The translations under genes and the position numbers were made by a program. The notes under the pieces are model-generated. The model worked only from the letters and a program-made list of their open reading frames with translations, was not told the DNA's origin and ran no database searches. Shown piece after piece: positions 1 through 9,102 of a DNA stretch of 60,458 nt (the stretch's first letter is position 1; each line of letters starts with the position of its first letter). Origin of the DNA: Spirochaetaceae bacterium (GTDB lineage: Bacteria > Spirochaetota > Spirochaetia > DSM-27196 > SLAA01); assembly GCA_007695055.1 (NCBI GenBank), contig REEM01000110.1:1-60458 (forward strand). The letters are read 5' to 3'.

Positions 1-157
1 CTGCGGCCTCGCCGACATAAGCTTTGAGCCGTTCCGCGTGGTCGCCCGGGCGAGTTGGAATGTAGACCCGGTACCCGGCCTTTAGAAGGCTTTGAACCAC
101 ACCCTCACCAATTCCACCCGAGCCTCCGGCCACAACCGCTACCTTGCTTTCCTTCAT
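1..157 (-). CDS. Short-chain dehydrogenase/reductase, N-terminal part (runs off window)
   Basis: Reverse translation MKESKVAVVAGGSGGIGEGVVQSLLKAGYRVYIPTRP has a Rossmann GGSGGIG motif; AGGAGGTGT Shine-Dalgarno just upstream of the ATG at 157. Confidence 0.8.
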   Translation of the reverse strand, partial: MKESKVAVVAGGSGGIGEGVVQSLLKAGYRVYIPTRPGDHAERLKAYVGEAA

Positions 158-251
158 ACAACACCTCCTGAGGTGATAAGCCTTATACAAATGGTAAGAC
201 TATTCGATGTAGTTGTACACCTCAATATAGCAGCTTAGTAGTTGACGAGGT

Positions 252-266
252 TATTACTTTGTAATA
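252..266. promoter_or_regulatory. Palindrome TATTAC-TTT-GTAATA, candidate Zur operator upstream of znuA
   Basis: Perfect 6+3+6 inverted repeat downstream of TTGACG (242-247). Confidence 0.55.
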
Positions 267-318
267 CTCTTGCGATGATTGGTTATATGCTTATATGCCC
301 AAATAAAAGGAGATCTTT

Positions 319-1209
319 ATGAAGAAAATTGTTTTTCTGGCATCGTTACTGCTCTTCAGCAGTATGCTTGTATTTGGCGCTGGGAGGAGCGAAGAACAAG
401 GCTCCACACCAGAGGCAAAGGTTGAGGCCGCCCAGGTTGGGGTTTTCGTTTCTATCCTTCCCCAGACCTACTTTGCCGAGCGAGTGGGTGGCGACAGGGT
501 GAATGTAGAGGTCATGGTGCCTCCGGGTCGCAGTCCGGGGAACTACGAGCCCACGCCGCAACAGGTAACGGCACTTGGCAATGCCGATCTTTTTTTCACA
601 ATCGGCGTCCCATTTGAGAACGCTTTCATTCCCACAATCAAAGCAAACGTACCAAACATCAGGGTCGTTGCAACTGATGCCGGTATTGAAAAACGGCTCT
701 TTGACAGAGACGGCGCCATGCGTCCCGACCCACATGTCTGGATGGACCCAATTCTAGTAAAAGAGCAGGCTGCGGTAATGCGGGACGCATTTATTGAAGC
801 TGATCCTGACTTTGAGAGCGCTTACAGAGAACGGTATGCTGCATTTGCCGCCGAGCTTGATGAGCTTGATGCCGAACTCCGTGAAGCTCTGGCACCCGTT
901 TCCGGTGGTTCTCTCTTCGTATACCATCCGGCATTCGGCTACTTTCTGGATCGCTACGATATTGAACAGGTTGCAATTGAGACAGCGGGCCGTGAGCCTT
1001 CGCCAGCCGAGCTTGAGGCGGTCATAGAGCGTGCCAAGAATGAAGGAGCCCGAGTTATCATTGCACAGCCGGAGTTTCCAAGAAATACCGCTCGCGCGGT
1101 AGCTGAGGCAATCAACGGATCGGTTGTTTCGGTGGCTCCACTCTCGCCTGACTATTCCAACAACATTCGTTCCATTGCTCAGCAGGTTCGGGAAGGGTTG
1201 TCAGAGTAG
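319..1209 (+). CDS. znuA: Zinc/manganese ABC transporter substrate-binding protein (ZnuA/TroA family)
   Basis: Signal peptide, SILPQTYFAERVGGDRVNVEVMVPPGRSPGNYEPTPQQ, DPHVWMDP motif; followed by ATPase and permease genes; SD AAAGGAGA. Confidence 0.9.
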   Translation: MKKIVFLASLLLFSSMLVFGAGRSEEQGSTPEAKVEAAQVGVFVSILPQTYFAERVGGDRVNVEVMVPPGRSPGNYEPTPQQVTALGNADLFFTIGVPFENAFIPTIKANVPNIRVVATDAGIEKRLFDRDGAMRPDPHVWMDPILVKEQAAVMRDAFIEADPDFESAYRERYAAFAAELDELDAELREALAPVSGGSLFVYHPAFGYFLDRYDIEQVAIETAGREPSPAELEAVIERAKNEGARVIIAQPEFPRNTARAVAEAINGSVVSVAPLSPDYSNNIRSIAQQVREGLSE

Positions 1210-1967
1210 TGGCTCAGAAGAGATTCCCAGTTGTAACCGCTCGGAACCTTAGTTTTGCGTACGACACCGCTGCGGTATTGCAGGGGGTGAACTTCACGGC
1301 GTATGCCGGGGAGATGATTGCGGTTATTGGTCCTAACGGCGGGGGCAAAAGCACCCTCATTAAGCTGATCTTGGGATTGATAGAACCAACCCAAGGAAGT
1401 TTGCATGTACTTGGGAAACGGCCTTCCGTCGCGCGGGGTGAGATTGGGTATGTGCCTCAGTACACGCACTTTGACACTCGCTTTCCCATTAGCGTGCGGG
1501 AGGTGGTGTTAACCGGTTGTACGCGCCCGGTATTTGGGAGACATACGAAAGCCGACAAAGCGGCCGCGGCGGGAGCCTTAGAGCGCGTTGGACTCAGTGA
1601 TCGTGCACTGGACTCCTTTGCAGAGCTTTCCGGTGGACAGCAGCAGCGCGTGCTCATTGCGCGCGCGCTGGTGTCCGACCCGAGTATTTTGCTTCTGGAT
1701 GAACCTACGGCAAACGTAGACGCATTCATGAGCGACCGATTCCTTGAGCTTGTGGTGAATCTGGCGACCGACCGAACAGTCTTCTTTGTCACCCATGATA
1801 CCGGGTATGTGTCGGAAGAGTCCGACCGTGTCTTTTGTATCAACCGGTCACTTGTCGAGCATCCGGTCGCGGCGCTTCGGCAAGACCTCGTTCACGCCAC
1901 CTACTCACAGCCGGTACGCAAGGTTCTTCATAATAAGCATATTGATACAACGCACATGACCTTATGA
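1209..1967 (+). CDS. znuC: Zinc ABC transporter ATP-binding protein
   Basis: Walker A GPNGGGKSTLIK, LSGGQQQR signature, Walker B LLLDEPT; start overlaps the znuA stop. Confidence 0.9.
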   Translation: MAQKRFPVVTARNLSFAYDTAAVLQGVNFTAYAGEMIAVIGPNGGGKSTLIKLILGLIEPTQGSLHVLGKRPSVARGEIGYVPQYTHFDTRFPISVREVVLTGCTRPVFGRHTKADKAAAAGALERVGLSDRALDSFAELSGGQQQRVLIARALVSDPSILLLDEPTANVDAFMSDRFLELVVNLATDRTVFFVTHDTGYVSEESDRVFCINRSLVEHPVAALRQDLVHATYSQPVRKVLHNKHIDTTHMTL

Positions 1968-1974
1968 GGTATAC

Positions 1975-2841
1975 ATGAACGCATTGACTGCTTTCTTTGC
2001 CGCACTCAACAACCCAAACGTGCCGTTCATTCGCTACGCTCTGTTCGCTGGGCTTATGTCGTCGACGGCATTCGGCATGGTTGGGGGCATTGTGGTGGTT
2101 CGCCGAATTAGCTATGTTGCTGGCGCCATAAGTCACGCTGCTCTTGCAGGTCTTGGAGCCTCGTTGTATTTTAGCGAGGTACACGCAGTCCACTGGCTCA
2201 CCCCAATGCTTGGCGCTGGCATTGTTGCGGTCCTATGTTCCTGGATTATCGCGTTGGTGACGCTGTACGCAGCCGAACGCGAGGACACAATCATTGGGGC
2301 AATCTGGGCTGTAGGTATGGCTACCGGGCTCATATTTATTGCCAAGACTCCAGGCTACGTAGATGCCATGAGTTACCTCTTTGGAAACATTCTTCTGGTC
2401 GGCCGCACGGAGCTGAGAATCATTGGCATGGCGAGTTTTGTGACGGCCCTAACCGTCATTCTGTTCTATCCGCAAATCCAGTCCCTATGCTTTGATGAAA
2501 CATACGCCGAGACGCGCGGGCAGCCCACTGCGTTTTTCACCCTGCTGTTGTATACGCTGTCGGCAGTAACCGTGGTACTCATGGTGTCGACGGTTGGAAT
2601 TGTAATGGTTATTGCTATGTTGACGCTGCCCGCAGCCACGGCCGGGCTGGTTGCTCGTCGTCTGCAAACAATGATGGTGCTGGCAATTGCACTGTGCGCG
2701 TTGGCCAACACCGCTGGCCTTGCTACCAGCTACTATCTCAACGTGCCAACAGGCCCTACTACCATCATTCTCAGTGGTGCTCTTTACCTTGTCACACTCG
2801 TACTTCGGACTGCTGCAAAGAGGCTTCGGCGCGGGATGTAG
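1975..2841 (+). CDS. znuB: Zinc ABC transporter permease
   Basis: Polytopic membrane protein of ABC-3 type, directly after znuC. Confidence 0.88.
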   Translation: MNALTAFFAALNNPNVPFIRYALFAGLMSSTAFGMVGGIVVVRRISYVAGAISHAALAGLGASLYFSEVHAVHWLTPMLGAGIVAVLCSWIIALVTLYAAEREDTIIGAIWAVGMATGLIFIAKTPGYVDAMSYLFGNILLVGRTELRIIGMASFVTALTVILFYPQIQSLCFDETYAETRGQPTAFFTLLLYTLSAVTVVLMVSTVGIVMVIAMLTLPAATAGLVARRLQTMMVLAIALCALANTAGLATSYYLNVPTGPTTIILSGALYLVTLVLRTAAKRLRRGM

Positions 2842-2896
2842 GCCGTCATTGGCGCCGCACGTAGGCCCTGTCTATAAGCACTTGCCGCCAGCTACA

Positions 2897-2913
2897 GTAA
2901 TACTTTATATTAC
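2897..2913. promoter_or_regulatory. Inverted repeat GTAATA-CTTTA-TATTAC, candidate Zur operator upstream of the CobW gene
   Basis: 6+5+6 palindrome overlapping TTGCCG-N18-TATATT; shares GTAATACTTTAT with 21930-21941. Confidence 0.5.
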
Positions 2914-2972
2914 CACTACTCATGACCGCTGGAGCCGAACGAGGCAAGCGGCGAATGCAGGAGGTTATTTTC

Positions 2973-4343
2973 ATGCCAATTGACATAAATGAAGATGGAC
3001 GCATACCGGTGACCGTGCTCACGGGGTTTCTTGGATCCGGCAAGACAACTTTGCTCAATAGAATACTTGCGGAAAAGCACGGGAAACGCATTGCGGTTAT
3101 AGAGAATGAGTTTGGTGAGATTGGCGTTGATCACGAGCTGGTCATTGGCGCCGACGAAGAGGTCTTTGAGATGAACAATGGCTGCATCTGTTGTACCGTG
3201 CGTGGTGATCTCATTCGAATTCTGGGAAAGCTCATGCGGCAACGTGATCGGTTTGACTATATATTAATTGAGACAACCGGTATGGCAGATCCAGGGCCGG
3301 TGATTCAGACATTCTTCATGGATGACGAGCTGCGCGATGCCTTCCGGGTTGATGCTTGCGTGACGGTAGTTGATGCCAAGCACCTTCCGCTGCATCTGGA
3401 CAAGCAAGAGGAAGCCCTTGAGCAGGTCGCATTTGCAGATGTCATTCTGCTGAACAAATGTGATCTGGTTTCGGAAACCGAGCTTGAAAGTCTTGAGGCA
3501 CGACTGAAGAGCATTAATGTGCGGACCAAGCTGTATCGGTCGACCAATGCCGAGGTTCCGCTTGACGCTATACTTGATGTCGGAGCCTTCAGTCTGGACG
3601 ACGTCTTGGATATTGATCCCAAGTTTCTGGAGCCAGAGTACCCTTTTGAATGGGCTGGAGTTCTGAACTTAGCTGCCGAGTCTTACACCGTTGAGCTCCG
3701 CTCGGGGCCGGATCCAAGCATGGACATGGCGTTGTTCAAGCTCAACGGAGCGCCGACGAGTGCTGAGGGTGTCGCCCCAAGTACCGAACGGGCAGTACGT
3801 TTGTTTGCGGAGGACTACCTCCCGCTCTTTGACGGCGCTACCTGTGTACCAGCTGAGCAACGATATCGACTTGAGACTCGCCAGCCTCAGCAGACATTCG
3901 TGCTTCAGGTAGAGAACCCAGGGCTCTATGCAATGTACACCGAGCATCATCCGAACGAGTTCAACATGAAAGTTCGCAGAAACTCCTCAGGCGCCATAGT
4001 CGCACCGGAAAGGGAGGCCGAGTTCAAACCGGATCACCAGCACGACGACGAGGTCACCTCGGTAGGGATCAACATTGCCGGAGACCTTGACGGCCCCAAA
4101 CTTGAAAGCTGGCTGGGTGCGTTGCTACGCATACAGGGCCCTGACATTTACCGCATGAAGGGTGTGCTTTCGCTCGCCGGTCAGGAGCGGCGCTTTGTGT
4201 TTCAGGGTGTCCACATGCTCTTTGACGGGAATCCCGGCAAGGAGTGGGGGCCGAACGAGGAGCGCAAAAACTCGCTGGTGTTTATTGGGCGCTATCTGGA
4301 CCGCGCAGAGCTTGAGCAAGGCTTCCGTCAATGTATCGCGTAG
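2973..4343 (+). CDS. CobW/COG0523-family GTPase (putative zinc metallochaperone)
   Basis: [22 protein letters not shown] (CxCC), [20 protein letters not shown] before the ATG at 2973. Confidence 0.9.
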   Translation: MPIDINEDGRIPVTVLTGFLGSGKTTLLNRILAEKHGKRIAVIENEFGEIGVDHELVIGADEEVFEMNNGCICCTVRGDLIRILGKLMRQRDRFDYILIETTGMADPGPVIQTFFMDDELRDAFRVDACVTVVDAKHLPLHLDKQEEALEQVAFADVILLNKCDLVSETELESLEARLKSINVRTKLYRSTNAEVPLDAILDVGAFSLDDVLDIDPKFLEPEYPFEWAGVLNLAAESYTVELRSGPDPSMDMALFKLNGAPTSAEGVAPSTERAVRLFAEDYLPLFDGATCVPAEQRYRLETRQPQQTFVLQVENPGLYAMYTEHHPNEFNMKVRRNSSGAIVAPEREAEFKPDHQHDDEVTSVGINIAGDLDGPKLESWLGALLRIQGPDIYRMKGVLSLAGQERRFVFQGVHMLFDGNPGKEWGPNEERKNSLVFIGRYLDRAELEQGFRQCIA

Positions 4344-5407
4344 ATGCACGCCCGACCCGCATTGAACTGGAGCCTGCGCATGCCTTCTCGGTTGATGGAG
4401 AAGTTGTTGAGTTGGCGTGGGGGTACGAAGATCAGCAGGTATACGCTGCAACCGCCGACGGCGAACTGTGCCGCTACGACACTCAGTCGAAAAAGAAGGT
4501 TTGGCGTAACACCATGCACAGCGCTGGGGTGAGTTCGCTCTCACTCTCAGCCAATGGGGCCTTGTTAGCAAGCTGCGGGCTTGACGACCACCTCTATCTC
4601 TACAACGCGTGTACCGGCACCATTCTCCAGGACGAGCGCTTGCCAGCCTGGGGGGAACGAGCTCGGTTTTCACCGGACGGGGAGTACCTTGCTGTTGCGT
4701 GTGGGCGGCAGGTGCGTGTGTTCCGTTGCGGTGCTGGCTCGCTTGAGTTGAGTGATGTGTTTGACTCCCATGCAAGCACCGTGACCGACATCGCCTGGGA
4801 TCCGAGTTCTCAGCGCATAGCTGCAACCGCGTACGGGGCAGTGTCTGTCTGGCCCATTCAGGACCCAGCCAATGTGCGGCGCTTCGAGTGGAAGGGCTCA
4901 TCATTGTGCGTGGCCTGGAGTCCAGGAGCCCGATTCCTTGCAACCGGCGACCAGGATGCGACGGTCCATTTTTGGTTTGTTGAAAGTGGCACCGACCTGC
5001 AGATGTATGGATACGAAAACAAGGTGCGTGAACTGTCGTGGGACTGGTCGGGACGATACCTTGCGACCGGCGGGGGCAGAGTGGCCTGCATCTGGGACTG
5101 TGAAGGAAAGAAGGGGCCGGAAAACACCCGACCGCTTGAGCTTATGTACCATAGTGAGAAGGTGAGGGCTCTGCAGTTTGCGCACCACGACCGCATTGTA
5201 GCAACTGGGGATGGGCTTGGAATGCTTGCCATCTGGGATCCATTTGACGATATCGGACCTCGAGAATCTATAGAACCGGTAGACCGCAGAATGCTGCCGG
5301 ATGCAGTGAGCGTTCTTTCCTTTTCTCCCGCGGATCGCTACCTGGCTGTTGGCTGCGCCGACGGTACGGTCTTTCTGTATTTGTGCCATGGTCGGGGCAT
5401 ATGCTGA
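4331..5407 (+). CDS. WD40-repeat protein
   Basis: Repeats such as [44 protein letters not shown]; overlaps CobW stop by 13 nt. Confidence 0.85.
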   Translation: MYRVDARPTRIELEPAHAFSVDGEVVELAWGYEDQQVYAATADGELCRYDTQSKKKVWRNTMHSAGVSSLSLSANGALLASCGLDDHLYLYNACTGTILQDERLPAWGERARFSPDGEYLAVACGRQVRVFRCGAGSLELSDVFDSHASTVTDIAWDPSSQRIAATAYGAVSVWPIQDPANVRRFEWKGSSLCVAWSPGARFLATGDQDATVHFWFVESGTDLQMYGYENKVRELSWDWSGRYLATGGGRVACIWDCEGKKGPENTRPLELMYHSEKVRALQFAHHDRIVATGDGLGMLAIWDPFDDIGPRESIEPVDRRMLPDAVSVLSFSPADRYLAVGCADGTVFLYLCHGRGIC

Positions 5408-5428
5408 TGAGTACGGCCCTCTGCGTCT

Positions 5429-5567
5429 CTACGGGACCGATATTCTGTTCAACAACGCTGGAAGCACCATACGCAAACCCATCCATGAGCTCTCACTGGG
5501 CGCGTGGAACCAGGTTATCACAAACAATCTGACCAGCATGTCTCTTGTTACGCGCGAATCATATTGA
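5429..5567 (+). pseudogene. Fragment of a short-chain dehydrogenase (2-deoxygluconate/gluconate dehydrogenase-like)
   Basis: DILFNNAGSTIRKPIHELSLGAWNQVITNNLTSMSLVTRE = SDR NNAG region with no N- or C-terminal part. Confidence 0.65.
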
Positions 5568-5574
5568 ACACGTG

Positions 5575-5586
5575 GCCACGCGTGGC
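5575..5586. promoter_or_regulatory. GCCACGCGTGGC palindrome in the spacer of the antitoxin promoter TTGAAC-N17-TATGTT
   Basis: Perfect 12-bp palindrome between -35 (5564-5569) and -10 (5587-5592). Confidence 0.5.
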
Positions 5587-5598
5587 TATGTTTCATGT

Positions 5599-5907
5599 AT
5601 GAAGACGAAAGCGGTCAAGACCAAGCAACTACGGGATAACTTAAGTAGCTATCTTCGCGAGGTTCGTGCAGGGGTGCGCATCCTAGTTCTGGATCGAGAC
5701 GAAGTTGTCGCGGAGCTCCACGAGCCGAGCGGGTTATACCCGGCACCGCTTTCGAGCATGGCGGAGGAGCTAGTGAGACAGGCCAAGCTTATTCCGGCAC
5801 GTGGAGAGGCGGTGGAGTGTCCGGAGAGCCCGGTCAAACTGCCTGCCGGTAGCGCTACTCGGTATTTGGACGCGGATAGAGATGAGCCTTATGGCGCTGT
5901 ACGTTGA
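5599..5907 (+). CDS. Phd/YefM-type antitoxin
   Basis: MKTKAVKTKQLRDNLSSYLREVRAGVRILVLDRDEVVAEL typical of Phd folds; adjacent PIN gene. Confidence 0.75.
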   Translation: MKTKAVKTKQLRDNLSSYLREVRAGVRILVLDRDEVVAELHEPSGLYPAPLSSMAEELVRQAKLIPARGEAVECPESPVKLPAGSATRYLDADRDEPYGAVR

Positions 5908-6318
5908 CAGCTCGGCAATTCTCGCCTGGATTTTTGGCGAGGCTGCCGGTGAGCACGCACGCAAGGTCATGAACTCGGTGAGCCCCGTAGTCAGCTCTAC
6001 CTTGAGCGTGTTGGAGGTGGAACGTGCGGTGCGGCGAGCCCTCAGCGTAGGGCCATCACCGAAGCTGAGGCCGTTAAGCTTCAAGGTATGTTCCGTTCGG
6101 TCAGTCGTGGTTGGGAGTTTATGGAAATGACCCCTGAGATTCAGCGCCGCGCTGCTGAGTCGTTCCCGGTGGAGCCACTACGCAGCCTTGATGCGCTGCA
6201 TCTTGCGACGGCGCTGTCCTTTCTTGAGTTATACAGCGATCTTAGGGTTTTGAGTTTCGACACGCGAATCCTTGATAATCTTGGTGCTCTCGGGGTGCCT
6301 GACTCTGCCGGTGGTTGA
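5891..6318 (+). pseudogene. PIN-domain toxin with frameshift near 6050
   Basis: Frame 2 encodes MALYVDSSAILAWIFGEAAG...ERAVRRALSVG; frame 1 continues AITEAEAVKLQGMFRSVSRGWEFMEMTPEIQRRAAESFPVEPLRSLDALHLATALSF. Confidence 0.7.
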
Positions 6319-6518
6319 GTGGCAGAGGTCTGGGTGGAACTCAACTGCTCAACGAGAGAGCAAACATACTTGATCGCTCGGCGCGCATAGTTCCGGATCG
6401 TGACTCACCCGAGCCGAGCTATCCTCAGTTTGTCTCTCGAGCCAAGGCGATATTAGGTGAGGTGAAGGGCGTGCCGGTTAGTGATCTCATTCAGGAAGAC
6501 CGCGGTGAGCGCGTGTGA
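6315..6518 (+). pseudogene. Possible antitoxin remnant (C-terminal part of a Phd-like protein)
   Basis: PSYPQFVSRAKAILGEVKGVPVSDLIQEDRGERV directly before a PIN-like N-terminus; N-terminus not recognisable. Confidence 0.4.
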
Positions 6519-6839
6519 ATGCCTGCCTGGACAGCAGTGTCCTGGTGAAGCTCTACTATCCGGAACCGGAGAGCGAGCGTGTTGAGCGCTGGATACATCT
6601 ACACAAAGCACAGCTTCTGTTTACATCTCTTCATGCCCAATTGGTCGCGGGTCTTTCTTGACGCCGAACGCATTGGTGAAACCCTTAGCAGGCGCTTGGG
6701 AACACGGTCGCTCGACATACTGCACATTGCTGTAGCGCGTGATTCGCCGGCCGATGTCTTTCTCACGAATGATGCTCGTCAGGGACACGCTGCGGAACAC
6801 TACGGGCTGCAGGTGGAGTTTCTTTCCGGACTGGACTGA
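6515..6839 (+). pseudogene. PIN-domain toxin with internal deletion and frame change
   Basis: N-terminal VNACLDSSVLVKLYYPEPESERVERWIHLHKAQLLFTSLHAQL stops at a TGA; C-terminal part RIGETLSRRLGTRSLDILHIAVARDSPADVFLTNDARQGHAAEHYGLQV is in another frame. Confidence 0.65.
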
Positions 6840-6845
6840 GCATAT

Positions 6846-6876
6846 TCGGATTCTCTTTGTGGAAGCGCGAATCCGA
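6846..6876. terminator. Hairpin between convergent PIN relic and MFS gene
   Basis: TCGGATTC...GAATCCGA 8-bp perfect stem; no clear T tract. Confidence 0.35.
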
Positions 6877-6905
6877 GCGTACACCGTAATCCGCGAGTTC
6901 GGAGC

Positions 6906-8189
6906 TTAGGTGCCTATCTCGCGGGCCCGAATTGAGGCAATAGCGCCCGCCGCAACCAGAACCAGCACAATGAGTAGCAAGAAGGCGGGCCGGTAGCTTC
7001 CGGTGAGGTCAAAGACCGCGCCAGCTACGGTGGGGCCTAGAGAGCCCGCAAGCGTGCCCACAAAAATAGTTGTTCCGTAGAGCAGCCCGTGGACTCGGAT
7101 TCCAAACAGCTCCGCCACGAGCGGTGAGACACAGGTGAACATTCCCCCATGGGCAAATCCATAGATCACCGCAAAGAGGTACAGCAGCACAGGGCCAGCC
7201 GCAAATTGCAACAGCACAAAGGACGTCAGCATGATGGCATAGCAGTACAACAGTGCGAGTCGCCCCCCGATCCTGTCCACGAGGCTCCCCATGACCATGC
7301 GCCCAGCTATGCTAAAGCCGCCAATCACCGACAGAAGCCCAGCCGCGAATGCCCGCTCAATCCCAAGGTCGGTGGCGTGCGGTACCAGGTGCACTATGAT
7401 AATGGGGGTGCAGAACAGCACCGCACCCTGCGCAATGCCGAGTCTGAGGAACTCCGGGCGGCGCATCATGTCCCGTGCGCGCTGCGGAGGCGCCTCCGGG
7501 GCACGTTCATCTACCGCTGGGGGAGTTGGGGTCGATGCTTCCACGACGGCTGCTAAGTTCGGGAGTACGGCTGCATCCTGGTGGGGGACACCGGCGTCCT
7601 CGGGTGAGCGGTACATCCAGCGAGCTGCCAAGAAAACCAAGGGGCCGGTCACCGCGGCTATCCACAGGTAGGCGTTGCGCCATCCGAAGAGCGAGATAAG
7701 CACCGCCGCGGCTGCCGGTGCAATGACCTGCCCGGTGCCGGTACCGACCTTGACTATAGCCGACATCCGACCACGTCGCCGCTCAAACCAACGCGCTACC
7801 GCAGAGAGAGTTACTACATCGTGGCTGCCGAAGGCAAGCCCAACAAAAATAGGGTAGGCCACAAGCAGGTGCCACGGCATGGTCATGCGCGACATAATGA
7901 GAAACCCCAGCGTAATGGCAACACCAGCAGCACTGAGAATGCGGCGCGGGCCGGTGACATCTGTGAGCCGTCCAAACAGCATTGCAGTAAAGCCCATTAC
8001 AAGTGATGCAAGCGAAGGCGCCGCCGAGATTGCTGCCCGCGACCAGCCGAGCTCTGTATGCATGGCGTCAAAAAACACACCGTAGGTGAAAATGGCACCG
8101 ACAATGGTGCCCTGAATAACAAAGCCAGCGGCAACAATGGCATAGCCATGGTAATGTTTGCTAAGAAGGGTGACTGATTCTTTTCTCAT
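6906..8189 (-). CDS. MFS transporter (OFA/monocarboxylate-like)
   Basis: 12-TM-type protein, HYHGYAIVAAGFVIQGTIVGAIFTYGVFF N-terminus, FGRLTDVTGPRRIL motif. Confidence 0.85.
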   Translation of the reverse strand: MRKESVTLLSKHYHGYAIVAAGFVIQGTIVGAIFTYGVFFDAMHTELGWSRAAISAAPSLASLVMGFTAMLFGRLTDVTGPRRILSAAGVAITLGFLIMSRMTMPWHLLVAYPIFVGLAFGSHDVVTLSAVARWFERRRGRMSAIVKVGTGTGQVIAPAAAAVLISLFGWRNAYLWIAAVTGPLVFLAARWMYRSPEDAGVPHQDAAVLPNLAAVVEASTPTPPAVDERAPEAPPQRARDMMRRPEFLRLGIAQGAVLFCTPIIIVHLVPHATDLGIERAFAAGLLSVIGGFSIAGRMVMGSLVDRIGGRLALLYCYAIMLTSFVLLQFAAGPVLLYLFAVIYGFAHGGMFTCVSPLVAELFGIRVHGLLYGTTIFVGTLAGSLGPTVAGAVFDLTGSYRPAFLLLIVLVLVAAGAIASIRAREIGT

Positions 8190-8301
8190 AGGTGGGCTTA
8201 GTATACAGATAACTTTCCAGGTGGGCACGCCGCGATAGCCAGAGTTTCCTTCTGTACCACGAGACAGTACACTACAAGCAACAAAAGGCGTTGAGGTTAC
8301 C

Positions 8302-8976
8302 ATGATACAGTCCCTACGAATCACCACCGGTTATCCCAGCAGGCTGCCTGGAATTGGAGGTCGCACGCATGCCTTTGAGGACCGCATTAATGTGTTGTTT
8401 GGGCCAAACGGAGCTGGAAAGACAACGCTCTTGAGAACACTTGCCGTGTGCACTGGGTGCGGCGAGGGCGGATGGTCGGACCATGGAGCTCCGCAGGACC
8501 CTGGGTACAAGGTACGTCTGCGTTGGAACGGCGACCCGGTCTTTTATCAAGACTGCTACAGCCAGTCCGAGCAGTCGTTCCTGGGGGGCTCATATCTGGA
8601 AGAGCATGAGGTCTTACGCTCGACCGGTGAGAAGCGCATTGGGCTCATTAACGAGCTCATTGACTATCTTGAGGAGCGCTTCCTTACGCATGTAGTTAAG
8701 AAGTCCGGCGAGCGCCCTACGCTGCTGCTGGATGAGGTAGATAACCACATTGGCTTTGCTGGCCAGGCCGTCCTCTGGAAAGAGATATTCCCGCGCCTGT
8801 CAAAAAAGTACCAGCTCATTATTTCCACCCACAGTATCTTTCCGGTGCTGCTGCGCACAGAGAGCAGCTTCCGCAGTGACAACATTATTGAACTCTCACC
8901 CTACTACCGCTTGCAGTGCCTCCAGGCCCTTGGCGAGGCAATAGAGCACTACAACAAGGTTCAGGGCTTGGAGTGA
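8302..8976 (+). CDS. AAA/ABC-type ATPase (RecF/OLD-like, small)
   Basis: Walker A FGPNGAGKTTLL, Walker B PTLLLDEVDNHI, IISTHS switch. Confidence 0.8.
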   Translation: MIQSLRITTGYPSRLPGIGGRTHAFEDRINVLFGPNGAGKTTLLRTLAVCTGCGEGGWSDHGAPQDPGYKVRLRWNGDPVFYQDCYSQSEQSFLGGSYLEEHEVLRSTGEKRIGLINELIDYLEERFLTHVVKKSGERPTLLLDEVDNHIGFAGQAVLWKEIFPRLSKKYQLIISTHSIFPVLLRTESSFRSDNIIELSPYYRLQCLQALGEAIEHYNKVQGLE

Positions 8977-8991
8977 CAGCAAATCTACCTC

Positions 8992-9019
8992 TTTGTCTGT
9001 GCGCTAACGCACAGACAAA
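8992..9019. terminator. 12-bp perfect hairpin between the ATPase and glucan synthase genes
   Basis: TTTGTCTGTGCG-CTAA-CGCACAGACAAA; T-rich on either strand edge, possibly bidirectional. Confidence 0.5.
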
Positions 9020-9102
9020 CCAATGACTGGTGCCTATTGTTTCCTACAGTGCGAGTAGCGCGCTCGGCGGCATATTGAGCGAGCGCTACCGGAAGGAAGC
9101 CT

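Noticed and set aside
4125-4943. 272-aa minus-strand ORF opposite CobW/WD40
   Set aside because: Overlaps two convincing plus-strand genes; no recognisable motif
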